Shown one piece after another: positions 43,828-54,419 of a DNA stretch of 64,000 nt (position 1 is its first letter; each line of letters begins with the position of its first letter). The DNA comes from Dyadobacter sp. MSC1_007 (GTDB lineage: Bacteria; Bacteroidota; Bacteroidia; Cytophagales; Spirosomataceae). Location of the stretch: assembly GCF_023667495.1 (NCBI RefSeq), contig NZ_JAMOZL010000008.1:1-64000 (forward strand). Direction: 5' to 3'. Position numbers and translations under genes: made by a program. Under the pieces are notes generated by a model. It made no database searches. It was not told where the DNA came from and worked only from the letters and a program-made list of their open reading frames with translations.

Positions 43828-44922
43828 ATGTATACCTATTTGAGACGGTTTTTTACAATTGCCCTCGTAGCGGCAACATGCCTTTTTAACCTTCCGGCAC
43901 AGGCGGATGAACCTACCCAGCATGATGCTGAAAAGGTGGTACAAGGTATCAATGACCAAGAGCATAAAATTGAACATAAGCTTGAAGAATCCGAAAAGGA
44001 GTTCAAGATCGGCGAAATGATCATGCACCACATCGCCGACTCTCACGAATGGGAGTTTACGCACGGTGTGGTACTTCCGCTTCCCGTCATCCTTTATTCA
44101 GAGGATCGCGGCCTTGAAGTTTTTTCTTCATCCAACTTCCACAACGACCACCACGAATACAACGGTTATCACCTGGTTCACGGTGACTCGGAGCAGATCG
44201 TACCTGTGGACGAATCCCGCAAAATCTACGACTTCTCCATCACCAAAAACGTAGCGTCGATGCTGTTGAGCGCGGTGATCCTGATCTTGGTATTCACAAG
44301 CATCGCCGGTTGGTATAAAAACAGCAAAGGCAAGGCGCCGAAAGGTTTCCAGTCCGCCATGGAGGTGATCATCCTTTTCATCCGTGACGACGTTGTTAAA
44401 CCGAACATCGGCCCTAAATATGAAAAGTACCTGCCCTACCTGCTGACGCTTTTCTTCTTTATCCTGATTAATAACATTCTGGGACTGCTTCCAGGATCGG
44501 CTAACCTTACCGGTAACATTGCAGTAACCATGACGCTCGCGGTGCTCACATTTATCATTGTTCACCTGAATGCGAACGGCAACTATTACAAACACCTTTT
44601 AAAGCCTGACGGCGTTCCTGCTCCGCTTTTGCTGATCATGATCCCGGTTGAGATCGTGGGTGTGTTCATGAAACCATTCTCGCTGATGGTCCGGTTGTTC
44701 GCCAACATTACGGCAGGCCACATTATCCTGCTCAGCCTTTTTGGTCTGATATTCATTTTCCAAAGCTTTGTAATTGCCCCCGTTATCTCGCTGTTCGCAT
44801 TATTCCTGAACTTTATCGAGATCATGGTTGCATTCATCCAGGCTTTCATCTTTACCCTTTTGTCGTCCATGTACATCGGAAGTGCCATTGAAGAGCACAG
44901 CCATGCAGATCACGGACATTGA
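43828..44922 (+). CDS. atpB: F0F1 ATP synthase subunit a
   Basis: A 364-residue subunit a, with the usual five-to-six membrane helices after about 140. The essential Arg is in LMVRLFANITAGHIIL (R289). The protein has a signal-like N-terminus (about 1-26, ending PAQA) and a long hydrophilic section (about 27-130) rich in His and acidic residues that E. coli subunit a lacks; Bacteroidota subunits commonly have it. Subunit a carries the proton half-channels facing the c-ring. Confidence 0.95.
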   Translation: MYTYLRRFFTIALVAATCLFNLPAQADEPTQHDAEKVVQGINDQEHKIEHKLEESEKEFKIGEMIMHHIADSHEWEFTHGVVLPLPVILYSEDRGLEVFSSSNFHNDHHEYNGYHLVHGDSEQIVPVDESRKIYDFSITKNVASMLLSAVILILVFTSIAGWYKNSKGKAPKGFQSAMEVIILFIRDDVVKPNIGPKYEKYLPYLLTLFFFILINNILGLLPGSANLTGNIAVTMTLAVLTFIIVHLNANGNYYKHLLKPDGVPAPLLLIMIPVEIVGVFMKPFSLMVRLFANITAGHIILLSLFGLIFIFQSFVIAPVISLFALFLNFIEIMVAFIQAFIFTLLSSMYIGSAIEEHSHADHGH

Positions 44923-44944
44923 TTTCGAATCTCTTTTTTATTAA

Positions 44945-45232
<288 letters not shown>

Positions 45233-45293
45233 TAGCTCGTCGGGAGAAATCGTTATGCCGGTGCGCTAGGCCCGGTGTAATGCCAAAACATTC

Positions 45294-45318
45294 TCGTGGG
45301 AGCATTAGGCTTCCACGA
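45294..45318 (+). promoter_or_regulatory. hairpin between atpE and atpF
   Basis: TCGTGGGAGC (45294-45303) pairs with GCTTCCACGA (45309-45318) with one G-U pair and a 5-nt loop. A second GC-rich fold is possible at 45257-45277. The 156-bp gap is the longest in the operon, fitting segmental RNA stability that raises subunit c output. No T run follows. Confidence 0.5.
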
Positions 45319-45388
45319 AATTTTAATAAGAAGAGAGCCGATAACGAGGAATTCCTCATTTAGTCTTACACTCAAAACTCATTTAACT

Positions 45389-45883
45389 ATGTCATTGCTT
45401 ACTCCAAACCCAGGCCTTATTTTCTGGATGCTGGTAGTATTTTTGCTGGTAGTTTTCATTCTGGCGAAATTTGCCTGGAAACCTATCCTTAAAGGTCTTA
45501 AAGACCGTGAAAACGAAATCCAGGGTGCTTTGGACCTTGCCGAAAGGACAAGGGCTGAAATGGCACAATTGAAGTCAGATAACGAGAAACTGATCGCAGA
45601 AGCAAATGCAATCCGCGACCAGATCCTGCGTGACGCCAAAGATGCTGCCGACAGAACAATCGCAGAATCGAAAGATAAAGCAGCTGCCGAAGGACAGAAA
45701 ATCATCGAAGGTGCACGTGAAACGATCCGCAACGAACAAGCGCTGGCAGTTAGCAAAATCAAGAAAGAAGTTGCTGTACTCTCGCTTGAAATCGCTGAAA
45801 AGGTGCTGCACCGCGAACTGAAAGACAAGGAAGCTCAGGAAAAACTGATAGCAGATCTTGCTTCATCTGCCCGTCTTAACTAA
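45389..45883 (+). CDS. atpF: F0F1 ATP synthase subunit b
   Basis: A 164-residue subunit. One membrane segment (about 8-27, LIFWMLVVFLLVVFILAKFA) and a long charged coiled coil that forms the peripheral stalk. The ATG at 45389 is selected because the stretch upstream has no family similarity and would overlap the hairpin. Confidence 0.95.
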   Translation: MSLLTPNPGLIFWMLVVFLLVVFILAKFAWKPILKGLKDRENEIQGALDLAERTRAEMAQLKSDNEKLIAEANAIRDQILRDAKDAADRTIAESKDKAAAEGQKIIEGARETIRNEQALAVSKIKKEVAVLSLEIAEKVLHRELKDKEAQEKLIADLASSARLN

Positions 45884-45906
45884 TAAGTATCCAAAATTAA
45901 TTTCCG

Positions 45907-46443
45907 ATGTCAGTTAGTATAGTAGCTTCCAGATATGCAAAATCGCTGATCGAGCTCGCGAAGGAACGAAATGTTTTGGAAGAGGTGTATCAGGACATGC
46001 TTTTGTTCAAGGATACCGCTGATAATAACAGGGGTTTGATGCTTGCTTTGAAAAGCCCTGTGGTACGTCACGAAAAGAAATCAGGGATTTTGAAGGCGCT
46101 TTTTGAGAAACGTGTCAATGCGGTTTCATACGCCATCTTCAATATTATCACCAAAAAGAACCGGGAGTCCATTCTGGACGAGATCGCGGCAGAATTTGTT
46201 AAGGCTTATAACTCTCACCAGGGAATCCAGAAAGCGACGGTGGTAACCACTACCCCGCTAACAGATGAGCTGCGTAAGCAGTTTACAGATATGGTTGCTA
46301 CGGCAACAGGAAAGACGGTGCAGCTTGCCGAAAAAGTTGATACTGCTTTGGTAGGAGGATATGTGTTGACGATCGGCGACCGCCAGCTCGACGCTTCACT
46401 TCGCAGCCGTTTGAATGAACTTAAATTACAGTTAGTAAACTGA
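45907..46443 (+). CDS. atpH: F0F1 ATP synthase subunit delta
   Basis: A 178-residue OSCP/delta subunit that links the stalk to the alpha subunits. Helical N-terminus with SRYAKSLIELAKERN and the C-terminal AEKVDTALVGGYVLTIGDRQLDASL segment (part: GGYVLTIGDRQLD) are typical. It is the last gene before a strong terminator; atpA and atpG do not follow. Confidence 0.94.
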   Translation: MSVSIVASRYAKSLIELAKERNVLEEVYQDMLLFKDTADNNRGLMLALKSPVVRHEKKSGILKALFEKRVNAVSYAIFNIITKKNRESILDEIAAEFVKAYNSHQGIQKATVVTTTPLTDELRKQFTDMVATATGKTVQLAEKVDTALVGGYVLTIGDRQLDASLRSRLNELKLQLVN

Positions 46444-46466
46444 TATTTTTATCTGCATAATTTGGA

Positions 46467-46499
46467 AGACCCGGCTGCTATGCGGCCGGGTCTTTTTTT
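46467..46499 (+). terminator. strong terminator of the ATP synthase operon
   Basis: AGACCCGGC-TGC (46467-46478) pairs with GC-GGCCGGGTCT (46482-46492) with a short loop, followed by a run of seven T residues. It ends the operon 25 bp after atpH. Confidence 0.9.
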
Positions 46500-46500
46500 A

Positions 46501-47388
46501 TTATACCTTCATTTTGGTAACATTCTTGAAGCTGATCTCGATGGCCTGCACCGGTGCGATCTTCGCCACATCCTGCTCCACAAAGAAATGCGTCATACCA
46601 GCGAGTTTGCGGTTATCGAAGATCTTCTTGAAATCGATAGAACCGGTTCCTACCTCGGCAAATGAACCGTCTTTCTTATCCATATCCTTCACGTGCCACA
46701 GCGGGAAACGGCCCGGATATTTCTTGAACAATGCAACCGGATCGATGCCAGCCTTCACTACCCAGTACAGGTCGAGTTCCAGTTTGACAAGCTTGGGATC
46801 GGTGCTAGCGATAAGATCGTAAGGCAATTGGCCGCTCAGCTTTTTAAACTCAAAATCGTGGTTGTGATAGCCAAATTGCAATCCTGCTTTCTTAGCAACC
46901 TCACCAGATTTGTTGAACAGATCGACGTATTTCTTATACTGGTCGATTGTCTTGCGTTCCGAATCCGTGAGATAAGCGCAGTTTACATACTTTTGACCCA
47001 ATTCAGCGGCGTCGTCCACTGCTTTTTGCCATCCATTGCTCAATGTACCTTTGGCGGTTTTGTTTTCAACACCTGCGCCATAATGGCCACTAACGGGATC
47101 AAGACCAAGTCCGTTCAGGATAGATTTAAATTCCTTGGGCGTTTTTCCAAAGAATTTACCATCCGAATATCCGTAAAGCTCCACCTCTTTATAACCAATA
47201 GCCGCTACTTTTTTGAGCGTTCCGAGCAAGTCTTTCGATATCTCGTTTCTGAGTGTATAAAGTTGCAAACCGATTTTCGAAGGGGCTTTAACTTCCCAGC
47301 TGTTTAATTTGGAAAGCATAGGGGTCGCCAGTGCAAAAGCACCGGCTTTCAGGAACGATTTCCGTGAAATCTTTTCGTTGTAATCCAT
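46501..47388 (-). CDS. exported sugar phosphate isomerase/epimerase-like TIM barrel
   Basis: A 295-residue protein of the xylose isomerase-like TIM barrel family, with an N-terminal leader ISRKSFLKAGAFALATPML that resembles a Tat-type signal with Arg-Lys in place of the second Arg. Motifs: YKEVELYGYSDG, FGYHNHDFEF, LELDLYWVVKAG, LWHVKDMDKKDG and FFVEQDVA are the metal-ligand order of this family. It might act on cyclic or keto sugars outside the cytoplasm. It is convergent with the ATP synthase operon. Confidence 0.88.
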   Translation of the reverse strand: MDYNEKISRKSFLKAGAFALATPMLSKLNSWEVKAPSKIGLQLYTLRNEISKDLLGTLKKVAAIGYKEVELYGYSDGKFFGKTPKEFKSILNGLGLDPVSGHYGAGVENKTAKGTLSNGWQKAVDDAAELGQKYVNCAYLTDSERKTIDQYKKYVDLFNKSGEVAKKAGLQFGYHNHDFEFKKLSGQLPYDLIASTDPKLVKLELDLYWVVKAGIDPVALFKKYPGRFPLWHVKDMDKKDGSFAEVGTGSIDFKKIFDNRKLAGMTHFFVEQDVAKIAPVQAIEISFKNVTKMKV

Positions 47389-47421
47389 TGAGTTAATCAG
47401 AAAAAGTAAAAAATAATTGTT

Positions 47422-49110
47422 CTACGGGGTAATATCAACGACACCCGAACCCGAAAGCTTGTTCTTCGTTTCGTCTGTCAATGTCCAGTTATCTTTGAAA
47501 TAGCTATCAATAAGCAAGTTCGATGACGAGTCTTTGAAGAAAATAATGTCTTTAAATTCCGCCAGTTTCCGGTGCATGACTGGCACGAATGGAAAACCCT
47601 GGTCCGCAGCTCCGGCCCACCAGGGCAAACCCGAACTCACAGCTACATAATGGCCGTCCAACGGAAATACATAAAAAAGGCCGTGGGTCGCATCGCTGCT
47701 CTTCAAATGCAATGGCAGTCTGGCCGCATGTTTTGCGATCAGCGCATTGGTTTCCTTTGTTCCAAACAAAATCAGATTGCTACTCTCGATATCACTCGGA
47801 CGAACTTCCTTATCGGAGAGAACACGCGGGAAAAACATCATCCGGCCAAGAAATTCACCTCGATATTGCGACCAATTGGCGGCCTGCGTTGCAATTTCAA
47901 CGCGCTTTTTGAGCTCTTCCAGGGAAGGATTATCAGCCGTTCCGTACACATAAACATGACGTGACGAAAATGCCGCAAAAATCGGCCCTTCCGCTCCCTG
48001 CTTCTTGCCTGTGTAAACCGACATAATCGTCGCTGCCTCGACCTGCCACTTTCCAGATGATTCCCTGAATAATGTTATCGAGCTGTCAGTTTTAGCATTT
48101 ACAGTCGAACCGTCTATTTTGATATTCAAAGCGGCACCGGGTTTGAACTTTGGATGGCCCTTTAAGTTCAGCGTGAATTTTTCCAGGTTCTTAGTGGTGA
48201 TGTCCAGACTGTTTTCCTTGGCAAACTTTGCCTCGATATCCGCAACCTTACCATAAGGAAACCGATCAAACACCACCCAAAATGCTTTGTTATACTTATA
48301 TTGTTTACTTACAAAACGCACACGGTCAGGATAGGGATTGCGCTCCGCATGACCGAACCATTCGAAGATAAATTCGTTGTCATAAGCGCTCACCCAGCTG
48401 TCGTGCTTCACATCCACGAACTCCTTATAACTCACTTCCACCCCCATTCCCTGTAACTCGGCAACCCATTTTTGTGTACCCGCCACAGGCACCACCGGGT
48501 CGGCATCACCATGAAAGAAATGCACCGGAAAGTTCTGCGCATTCGGCGCAAGGTCAAAGGTACCGGCGGGTGGCGCAGGACATACCGGCGCGATTGCGGC
48601 CCAGATATCCGGCCGTGTAAGCCCGATCCACAAAGTACCGCCGCCGCCCATGGAAAGACCGGTCAGATAAATGCGGTTCTCATCGATTTTAAAGCACTTT
48701 TTTACATCATCCAGCACATCGTACACATCCTGCTCAGGAACGCCCTGGTAACCGGCCGTTCCACGCGCATAAGGCGAGGCGACGATAAAATCGACATTGT
48801 CCCATTTTGGGAAAGAACGGGTAGCCTCCACATCGGTTTCGCCTTCGGCATTACTTTTCCCGAACACCCTGCGCAATGCAAGCCGATGGTTGGAACCAGC
48901 GCCGTGCAGCATAATAACCAGTGGATATTTACGATTTTCATCAAAGTTCTCCGGCAAGTACAGGCCATAAGGCTGCTCTGTGTCGTCGGCGTCGGAGAAA
49001 AAAGTAAGGACTTGCGGGCCCGATGGAAGTTTTTGTGCATTTACACCTGCGACAAAAGTGCAGAGGCCAATTAAGATATTGAGAAGTATTTTTTCAGAAT
49101 GTAACCTCAT
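47422..49110 (-). CDS. secreted alpha/beta hydrolase with C-terminal domain
   Basis: A 562-residue protein. Signal peptide about 1-26 (start at the ATG 49110; the open frame begins with an upstream TTG). The hydrolase domain (about 35-260) has HGAG oxyanion text, nucleophile Ser in GLSMGGGGT, and acid and His in HGDADPVV and VKHDSWV. It resembles feruloyl esterase/PHB-depolymerase-like enzymes. The following 300 residues are beta-rich and I do not recognise their family; one part (LIDSYFKDNWTLTDE) has no motif. Substrate unknown. Confidence 0.85.
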   Translation of the reverse strand: MRLHSEKILLNILIGLCTFVAGVNAQKLPSGPQVLTFFSDADDTEQPYGLYLPENFDENRKYPLVIMLHGAGSNHRLALRRVFGKSNAEGETDVEATRSFPKWDNVDFIVASPYARGTAGYQGVPEQDVYDVLDDVKKCFKIDENRIYLTGLSMGGGGTLWIGLTRPDIWAAIAPVCPAPPAGTFDLAPNAQNFPVHFFHGDADPVVPVAGTQKWVAELQGMGVEVSYKEFVDVKHDSWVSAYDNEFIFEWFGHAERNPYPDRVRFVSKQYKYNKAFWVVFDRFPYGKVADIEAKFAKENSLDITTKNLEKFTLNLKGHPKFKPGAALNIKIDGSTVNAKTDSSITLFRESSGKWQVEAATIMSVYTGKKQGAEGPIFAAFSSRHVYVYGTADNPSLEELKKRVEIATQAANWSQYRGEFLGRMMFFPRVLSDKEVRPSDIESSNLILFGTKETNALIAKHAARLPLHLKSSDATHGLFYVFPLDGHYVAVSSGLPWWAGAADQGFPFVPVMHRKLAEFKDIIFFKDSSSNLLIDSYFKDNWTLTDETKNKLSGSGVVDITP

Positions 49111-49217
49111 AGCCCGGATTAGAATTTTCAAGGGCTAAATATAAACTAAATCATAAACAGATTGCAGCCGCCATTCACTTCCTTTTCTGAAAGTTTGCGA
49201 TACAGATAGGACATAAA

Positions 49218-49247
49218 AAAAAGCAGGTCCTTTACGACCTGCTTTTT
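49218..49247 (-). terminator. terminator of clpC
   Basis: AAAAAGCAGGTC (49218-49229) pairs with GACCTGCTTTTT (49236-49247) and, on the minus strand, is followed by eight T residues. It lies 32 bp after the clpC stop. Confidence 0.9.
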
Positions 49248-49279
49248 CAAGCTACTTGTTCATTTTGAGTTCGACAATT

Positions 49280-51820
49280 TTAGTTTGCCAACTCTTCTTC
49301 TTTTTTCCGAACACTGATTACAAGTTGTTCACTGTTCTCTTCATGATCTGCTACCAGGACATCGCCCTCGCGCAAATCGCCTTTCAATATTTCTTCTGCA
49401 ACGGGATCTTCCAGATATTTCTGGATCGCGCGGTTCAAAGGACGGGCGCCGTATTGCGGGTCATATCCTTTTTCCGACAAGAAATCCTTGGCAGCCACTG
49501 TCAGTTCTATTTCGTATCCCAAACCTTTCACACGGTGGAACAATTTGCCTAGTGAAATGTCGATAATGCGGTGTAAATCTTCACGTTGCAGTGAGTTAAA
49601 CACAATCACATCGTCGAGACGGTTAAGGAATTCCGGAGAGAATGCCTTACGAAGTGCACTTTGAATGGTGCCTTTCATAATATCATCCTGATTTTCCGTT
49701 TTCGCCTTAGTAGAGAAACCGATCCCCGATCCGAAATCCTTCAAATCACGCGCACCAATGTTGGACGTCATGATAATGATGGTATTTCTAAAATCGACCC
49801 TTCTTCCAAGACCATCGGTCAAAATACCGTCGTCGAGCACTTGCAATAAGATATTGAATACATCCGGGTGCGCTTTTTCAATTTCATCCAAAAGCACCAC
49901 GCTATAAGGTTTGCGTCTGATCTTTTCTGTCAGCTGTCCGCCTTCTTCGTATCCAACATATCCCGGAGGTGCTCCAACCAGACGCGATACGCTGAATTTC
50001 TCCATGTATTCGCTCATATCGATGCGCACCAGCGAGTCGTCCTTATCAAACAGATAAGTTGACAATACTTTCGCAAGTTCCGTTTTACCTACCCCGGTCG
50101 GACCAAGGAAAATGAACGAACCGATTGGTTTCTTAGGATCTTTAAGCCCTACACGGGTTCTCTGGATCGCTTTTACCAGTTTTTCAATCGGAGGATCCTG
50201 GCCTATTACTTTGCCTTTCAGCTCGTCGGCCATGTTCAGCAATTTCTTGCCTTCATCCATGGATACGTTGGTAACAGGTATACCCGTCATCATCGCCACC
50301 ACCTCAGCCACATTGTGCTCGGTAACTGTGTAGCGTTTCTGTTTGGTTTCCTCTTCCCACGCCAGTTTCGCTCTGTCCAACTGATCGATCAGTTTCTTTT
50401 CACGATCGCGGAGTTGCGCTGCTTCCTCGTATTTCTGGCTTTTTACAACCCTGTTTTTCTCCTGTTTGATATTCTCGATCTGCTCTTCAAGCATCAGAAT
50501 ATCCTCAGGAACAGTTATGTTGCTGATATGCACCCTTGCTCCTACTTCGTCGAGTACGTCGATAGCCTTATCCGGCAGGAAGCGGTCGGTAATATATCTT
50601 TCCGAAAGCTTTACAGCCGTGCTGATAGACTCCGGTGTATAGTTCACGTGGTGGTGATCTTCGTATTTGTCCTTGATGTTGGTCAGGATCTGGATCGTCT
50701 CTTCAATTGACGTGGCATCCACCATGACCATCTGGAACCGGCGCGCCAAAGCGCCGTCTTTCTCGATATACTGACGATATTCGTCGAGCGTGGTTGCGCC
50801 AATACACTGGATTTCACCGCGTGACAATGCCGGTTTGAACATATTGGATGCGTCCAGTGACCCGGAAGCTCCGCCCGCGCCCACAATCGTATGAAGCTCG
50901 TCAATGAACAGGATCACGTCCGGTGATTTTTCCAGCTCGTTCATTACCGCTTTCATTCTTTCTTCAAACTGTCCCCGGTATTTGGTACCAGCTACCAGTG
51001 AAGCAAGGTCAAGGGTAACAACGCGCTTGCCGAAAAGTACACGCGAAACTTTTTTCTGAACAATGCGAAGTGCAAGGCCTTCCGCGATCGCCGTTTTACC
51101 GACACCCGGCTCACCGATCAGGATCGGATTGTTTTTCTTACGGCGGCTCAGGATCTGGGCTACACGCTCGATTTCTTTTTCACGTCCTACAATCGGGTCA
51201 AGCTTGCCAACCTCGGCCATTTTGGTTAAATCCCTTCCGAAATTGTCCAGCACTGGTGTGCGGGATTTTTCGGCACCTTTTGATTCTTTACCGGAAGAAG
51301 AGCCACTACCGCCTCCAAACATTCCACCTCTGGCTTCATCATCCCCGTCTTCGGTCTCCGGCCCCATATGAGGTCTGGATCCGGATGATTGATATTCTAA
51401 CATTTCCTTGATGACTTCGTAGTTAACATTGAATTTATGCAATATCTGAGTGCCTACATTATCCTCATCTCTCAGTATCGAAAGAAGCAGATGCTCGGTA
51501 CCGATCAATGTACTTTTGAATATTTTGGCTTCCAGATAGGTAATTTTCAAAACTTTCTCGGACTGCCTGGTCAGAGGTATATTTTGTAAATTCTTCACAT
51601 TATTTGTTGCAGCACCTTTGGTTGCCTGCTCTATCGTCTGTCGGACATCGTCCAATGACACGCCGAGCTTTTTGAGCAACCCAATGGCTACACCATCTCC
51701 CTCGCGGATCATTCCTAATAACAAGTGTTCTGCTCCAATGTAATCATGGCCAAGACGGAGGGCTTCTTCCCGGCTCATTGAGATTACCTCTTTCACTCTA
51801 TTCGAAAATTTTGCTTCCAT
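49280..51820 (-). CDS. clpC: ATP-dependent Clp protease ATP-binding subunit ClpC
   Basis: An 846-residue AAA+ unfoldase. Two Clp-N repeats (about 1-140), first ATPase with Walker A GEPGVGKT (about 236-243), UVR-like coiled middle domain (about 430-470), second ATPase with Walker A GPTGVGKT (about 572-579), and the C-terminal D2-small domain. Length and the single short middle domain mark ClpC rather than ClpB. It feeds proteins to ClpP in the cytoplasm; clpP is not in the window. Confidence 0.96.
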   Translation of the reverse strand: MEAKFSNRVKEVISMSREEALRLGHDYIGAEHLLLGMIREGDGVAIGLLKKLGVSLDDVRQTIEQATKGAATNNVKNLQNIPLTRQSEKVLKITYLEAKIFKSTLIGTEHLLLSILRDEDNVGTQILHKFNVNYEVIKEMLEYQSSGSRPHMGPETEDGDDEARGGMFGGGSGSSSGKESKGAEKSRTPVLDNFGRDLTKMAEVGKLDPIVGREKEIERVAQILSRRKKNNPILIGEPGVGKTAIAEGLALRIVQKKVSRVLFGKRVVTLDLASLVAGTKYRGQFEERMKAVMNELEKSPDVILFIDELHTIVGAGGASGSLDASNMFKPALSRGEIQCIGATTLDEYRQYIEKDGALARRFQMVMVDATSIEETIQILTNIKDKYEDHHHVNYTPESISTAVKLSERYITDRFLPDKAIDVLDEVGARVHISNITVPEDILMLEEQIENIKQEKNRVVKSQKYEEAAQLRDREKKLIDQLDRAKLAWEEETKQKRYTVTEHNVAEVVAMMTGIPVTNVSMDEGKKLLNMADELKGKVIGQDPPIEKLVKAIQRTRVGLKDPKKPIGSFIFLGPTGVGKTELAKVLSTYLFDKDDSLVRIDMSEYMEKFSVSRLVGAPPGYVGYEEGGQLTEKIRRKPYSVVLLDEIEKAHPDVFNILLQVLDDGILTDGLGRRVDFRNTIIIMTSNIGARDLKDFGSGIGFSTKAKTENQDDIMKGTIQSALRKAFSPEFLNRLDDVIVFNSLQREDLHRIIDISLGKLFHRVKGLGYEIELTVAAKDFLSEKGYDPQYGARPLNRAIQKYLEDPVAEEILKGDLREGDVLVADHEENSEQLVISVRKKEEELAN

Positions 51821-51886
51821 TGTGTAGCAATAAAAAAGTGTTTATTAATCTAAACGCTACTTGATCCTCGTTTGTTCAAAATAGCT

Positions 51887-52552
51887 TTATTGAGACTTAC
51901 AGGATCTTAACAAAACACTTTTTGCTTCCGGCCCCATATTAAAAAGTAAATCAACAATACTTAAATTCCCCACAAAATCATTCCCGAAGGTCTGATAATA
52001 AGGCGCTGGCTGATAAAATTTAAAGGAATCGGGATGTTTCTTATTGTTTATAAGCGAAATAGCATTCTCAATCCCCATTCCTTCATTTTCCGCACCTGAC
52101 AAATTGTACCTTATCTCTGTCCCTATACCTACCAATCTAAGACAAATTGTCAATAATTCATAATTGAGATCGACCAGGTATGCCAGCTTTTTTTCGTAGA
52201 CCCTGTTAAATTCGTGTGCGTAAAACTCGTAGAAAGGAGACTTTCCGTAACCCGATTGGAGACAACCCAAATGCCGCCTTATCCAATCCTGATTGTAGTC
52301 GATCAATATATCTTTTGTGGGGGTGGCTGGCTGATACCCTTTGACCGGAATCGTGAGTGTATCAATTTTATTGGTAGTGAGCACACTGCACCGGTTTCTG
52401 TAAGTTTGCTTCGCGTACCGCTCCTCAATGTCAATGTAAACCCGGTCGTACTGTAAAATACAGGTAAAATACTCTAAACAAGGCAGATACTGCAATTCAA
52501 TCCGTACTTCCCTGATCTGGTCCTCTATACTCAAAAATTCTGGCACTATCAA
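51887..52552 (-). CDS. WbqC-like family protein
   Basis: A protein of up to 221 residues with IELQYLPCLEYFTCILQYDRV (part: QYLPCLEYF) and HLGCLQSGYGKSPFYEFYAHEF, both seen in the WbqC-like family. This family sits in polysaccharide or protein-modification loci; its activity is unknown. The start is uncertain: the only starts are TTG at 52552 or internal GTG/TTG codons, and an in-frame stop lies a few codons further up. The gene is more AT-rich than its neighbours. Confidence 0.75.
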   Translation of the reverse strand: MIVPEFLSIEDQIREVRIELQYLPCLEYFTCILQYDRVYIDIEERYAKQTYRNRCSVLTTNKIDTLTIPVKGYQPATPTKDILIDYNQDWIRRHLGCLQSGYGKSPFYEFYAHEFNRVYEKKLAYLVDLNYELLTICLRLVGIGTEIRYNLSGAENEGMGIENAISLINNKKHPDSFKFYQPAPYYQTFGNDFVGNLSIVDLLFNMGPEAKSVLLRSCKSQ

Positions 52553-52649
52553 ATATGGTAAAGCCTTACGATATTATCAAAAAATTTATAATAATTATTT
52601 TGTATGGTGAGCATTGTTCAACACCAACTTAAATCATTACAATTTTTGG

Positions 52650-53276
52650 TCACTGGAAGACGCTAACATCACCGAGACCCTCTCGGATAATTTCAAAATA
52701 ATCGGTATCTGCCTTGACGATTGTCGATGCGACATTGCCTCCATAACCTCCGTCGACGACCATATCCACCTGGTGCTGAAACTTCTCAAAAATCAGCTCA
52801 GGATCAGTTGAATACTCGATGATTTCATCGTCGTCCTTAATGGATGTTGTGACGATAGGATTACCTAACTCTTTGACAATCAATCTCGGAATCATATTAT
52901 CGGGAACCCTGATACCCACTGTTTTCTTATTGGTGTTGAGCAGCTTGGGCACCGCACTGGTCGCTTCCAGAATGAAGGTGTAAGGACCAGGCAACACTTT
53001 TTTCATTGTCTTGAAAGCCGCATTCCCTACCCTCGCGTAATCCGAAATATGGCTCAGGTCATAGCAAATAAAAGAGAAATCGTTTTTCTGGGGCTTAATG
53101 CCTTTGATACGCGCGATTCTCTCCACTGCGCGGCTGTTATAAATGTCACAACCAAGACCGTAAACCGTATCTGTAGGGTAGATGACCAGGCCTCCATCAC
53201 GGAGACAAGCTACGACCTGACGGATTCTCCTTTCGTCAGGATTTTGAGGGTATATTTTGATAAATTCAGCAGGCAT
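52650..53276 (-). CDS. YrdC/YciO-type nucleotide-binding protein (Sua5 family)
   Basis: A 208-residue protein of the YrdC domain family. Motifs [16 protein letters not shown] (about 30-45) and [12 protein letters not shown] are present. The position of the SxxN motif of true Sua5/YrdC, however, reads [11 protein letters not shown], as in YciO. Sua5/YrdC makes threonylcarbamoyl-AMP for t6A in tRNA; YciO-like proteins show weak or different activity. I take YciO-like as the better name. The ATG at 53276 is used in place of the TTG two codons upstream. Confidence 0.85.
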   Translation of the reverse strand: MPAEFIKIYPQNPDERRIRQVVACLRDGGLVIYPTDTVYGLGCDIYNSRAVERIARIKGIKPQKNDFSFICYDLSHISDYARVGNAAFKTMKKVLPGPYTFILEATSAVPKLLNTNKKTVGIRVPDNMIPRLIVKELGNPIVTTSIKDDDEIIEYSTDPELIFEKFQHQVDMVVDGGYGGNVASTIVKADTDYFEIIREGLGDVSVFQ

Positions 53277-53307
53277 AGGCAAAAATCAACTTTTTCAGCT
53301 AACAAAT

Positions 53308-54300
53308 TCAAAAGCTAAATCCTTCCTGCGCAACGGTTTTTTTTAAGTTATCAATATAAAACCTGTAAGCAAAATTTACCGGCAAATGCAGCCTGCACAT
53401 GAAAACGATTAGTTCTGTCTCCCAACCGGGATTCTCAATATAGTTCAATAATCTGCGAAAACGAATTGCCAGTTCAAACTCCTGTGCGTAGAGGCATTTC
53501 CTAATAAATGTACGAATACGGGCCGCCAAAAGATCAAACTCTTCCTGATCGCGGTTCAAATCGTAAGCCTTATTGCAAACCGCGTAATAGGACTCCAGCA
53601 TGCCACTGCCTTTTCGGTAAACCGCCGTTGAGAGCGACGTTTTGAGTACCCGCTTTTTGGTGAGGATTTCGTCGAGATAGTCATATTTGAAGCGGACGGC
53701 TGAACGTATCCAGAAGTCGAAGTCTTCAAACAGCAGATTTTCGTCATAGCCGCCGAGCTGATGAAGTGCCGACGTGCGCATCATCATCGTAGGCGTGCAG
53801 ATGAAATATTTTTCAAGGATGTTTTTATAAACGTCGCCAGTCGGGACAGGGCGGGTCACATTTCCGGCAGCATTGACCTCATAATGATTATGGAGACGCT
53901 TGCCATTTTTATCGATGTAATACGCATTGGAGAATACCACGGCATATTCTTCGGATAATTGTTCAAACTGCCTAACCTGTTTTTCAACGCGGTCGGCGAT
54001 CAGCACGTCATCGCCGGAGAGGTCGATGACGTATTTGCCCTGAGCAATTTCGAGTGCCTGATTAAAGGCTTTGCAAAGGCCGCGGTTCCGGCTGTTTTCT
54101 ATCAGCTGAAAGGCCGGTGCGGTGGCCTTAAAGCGCTTGATAACATCCAAAGTCCTGTCAGTGCTTGCATTATCAACTACGATGAGCTGAATGTAAGGAT
54201 AAGTCTGAAAAAATACTGAAGTGAGGGTTTCTTCAATGTATTTCTCCTGATTATAAGCTGTCAGGATTACTGTAACGAGTGGTTTTTCTAAGCTTGTCAT
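53308..54300 (-). CDS. family 2 glycosyltransferase
   Basis: A 330-residue GT-A enzyme. The first motif VTVILTAYNQEKYIEETLTS, the NASTDRT segment and the metal-binding DLSGDDV (about 95-101) lie in the first half; the acidic FEDFDFWIR motif (about 200) follows. No membrane segment, so it acts at the inner face of the membrane on a lipid-linked or protein acceptor that is unknown. ATG 54300 starts directly before the GT core; the longer frame upstream lacks family character. Confidence 0.9.
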   Translation of the reverse strand: MTSLEKPLVTVILTAYNQEKYIEETLTSVFFQTYPYIQLIVVDNASTDRTLDVIKRFKATAPAFQLIENSRNRGLCKAFNQALEIAQGKYVIDLSGDDVLIADRVEKQVRQFEQLSEEYAVVFSNAYYIDKNGKRLHNHYEVNAAGNVTRPVPTGDVYKNILEKYFICTPTMMMRTSALHQLGGYDENLLFEDFDFWIRSAVRFKYDYLDEILTKKRVLKTSLSTAVYRKGSGMLESYYAVCNKAYDLNRDQEEFDLLAARIRTFIRKCLYAQEFELAIRFRRLLNYIENPGWETELIVFMCRLHLPVNFAYRFYIDNLKKTVAQEGFSF

Positions 54301-54419
54301 GATGTGTAATCTTGCGCCCCCTCTTCTCCCAGTGCCTTTAAACAAAATTTATGGAGGTCGCAGAGTACAAAATTACCAACAATAAGATCAAGTCGCCCGT
54401 AATGTTATTATCCGGTAAA

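Noticed and set aside
46501..47388. A classical twin-arginine signal peptide
   Set aside because: The leader reads SRKSFLK, with Lys in place of the second Arg, so Tat export is only possible, not shown.
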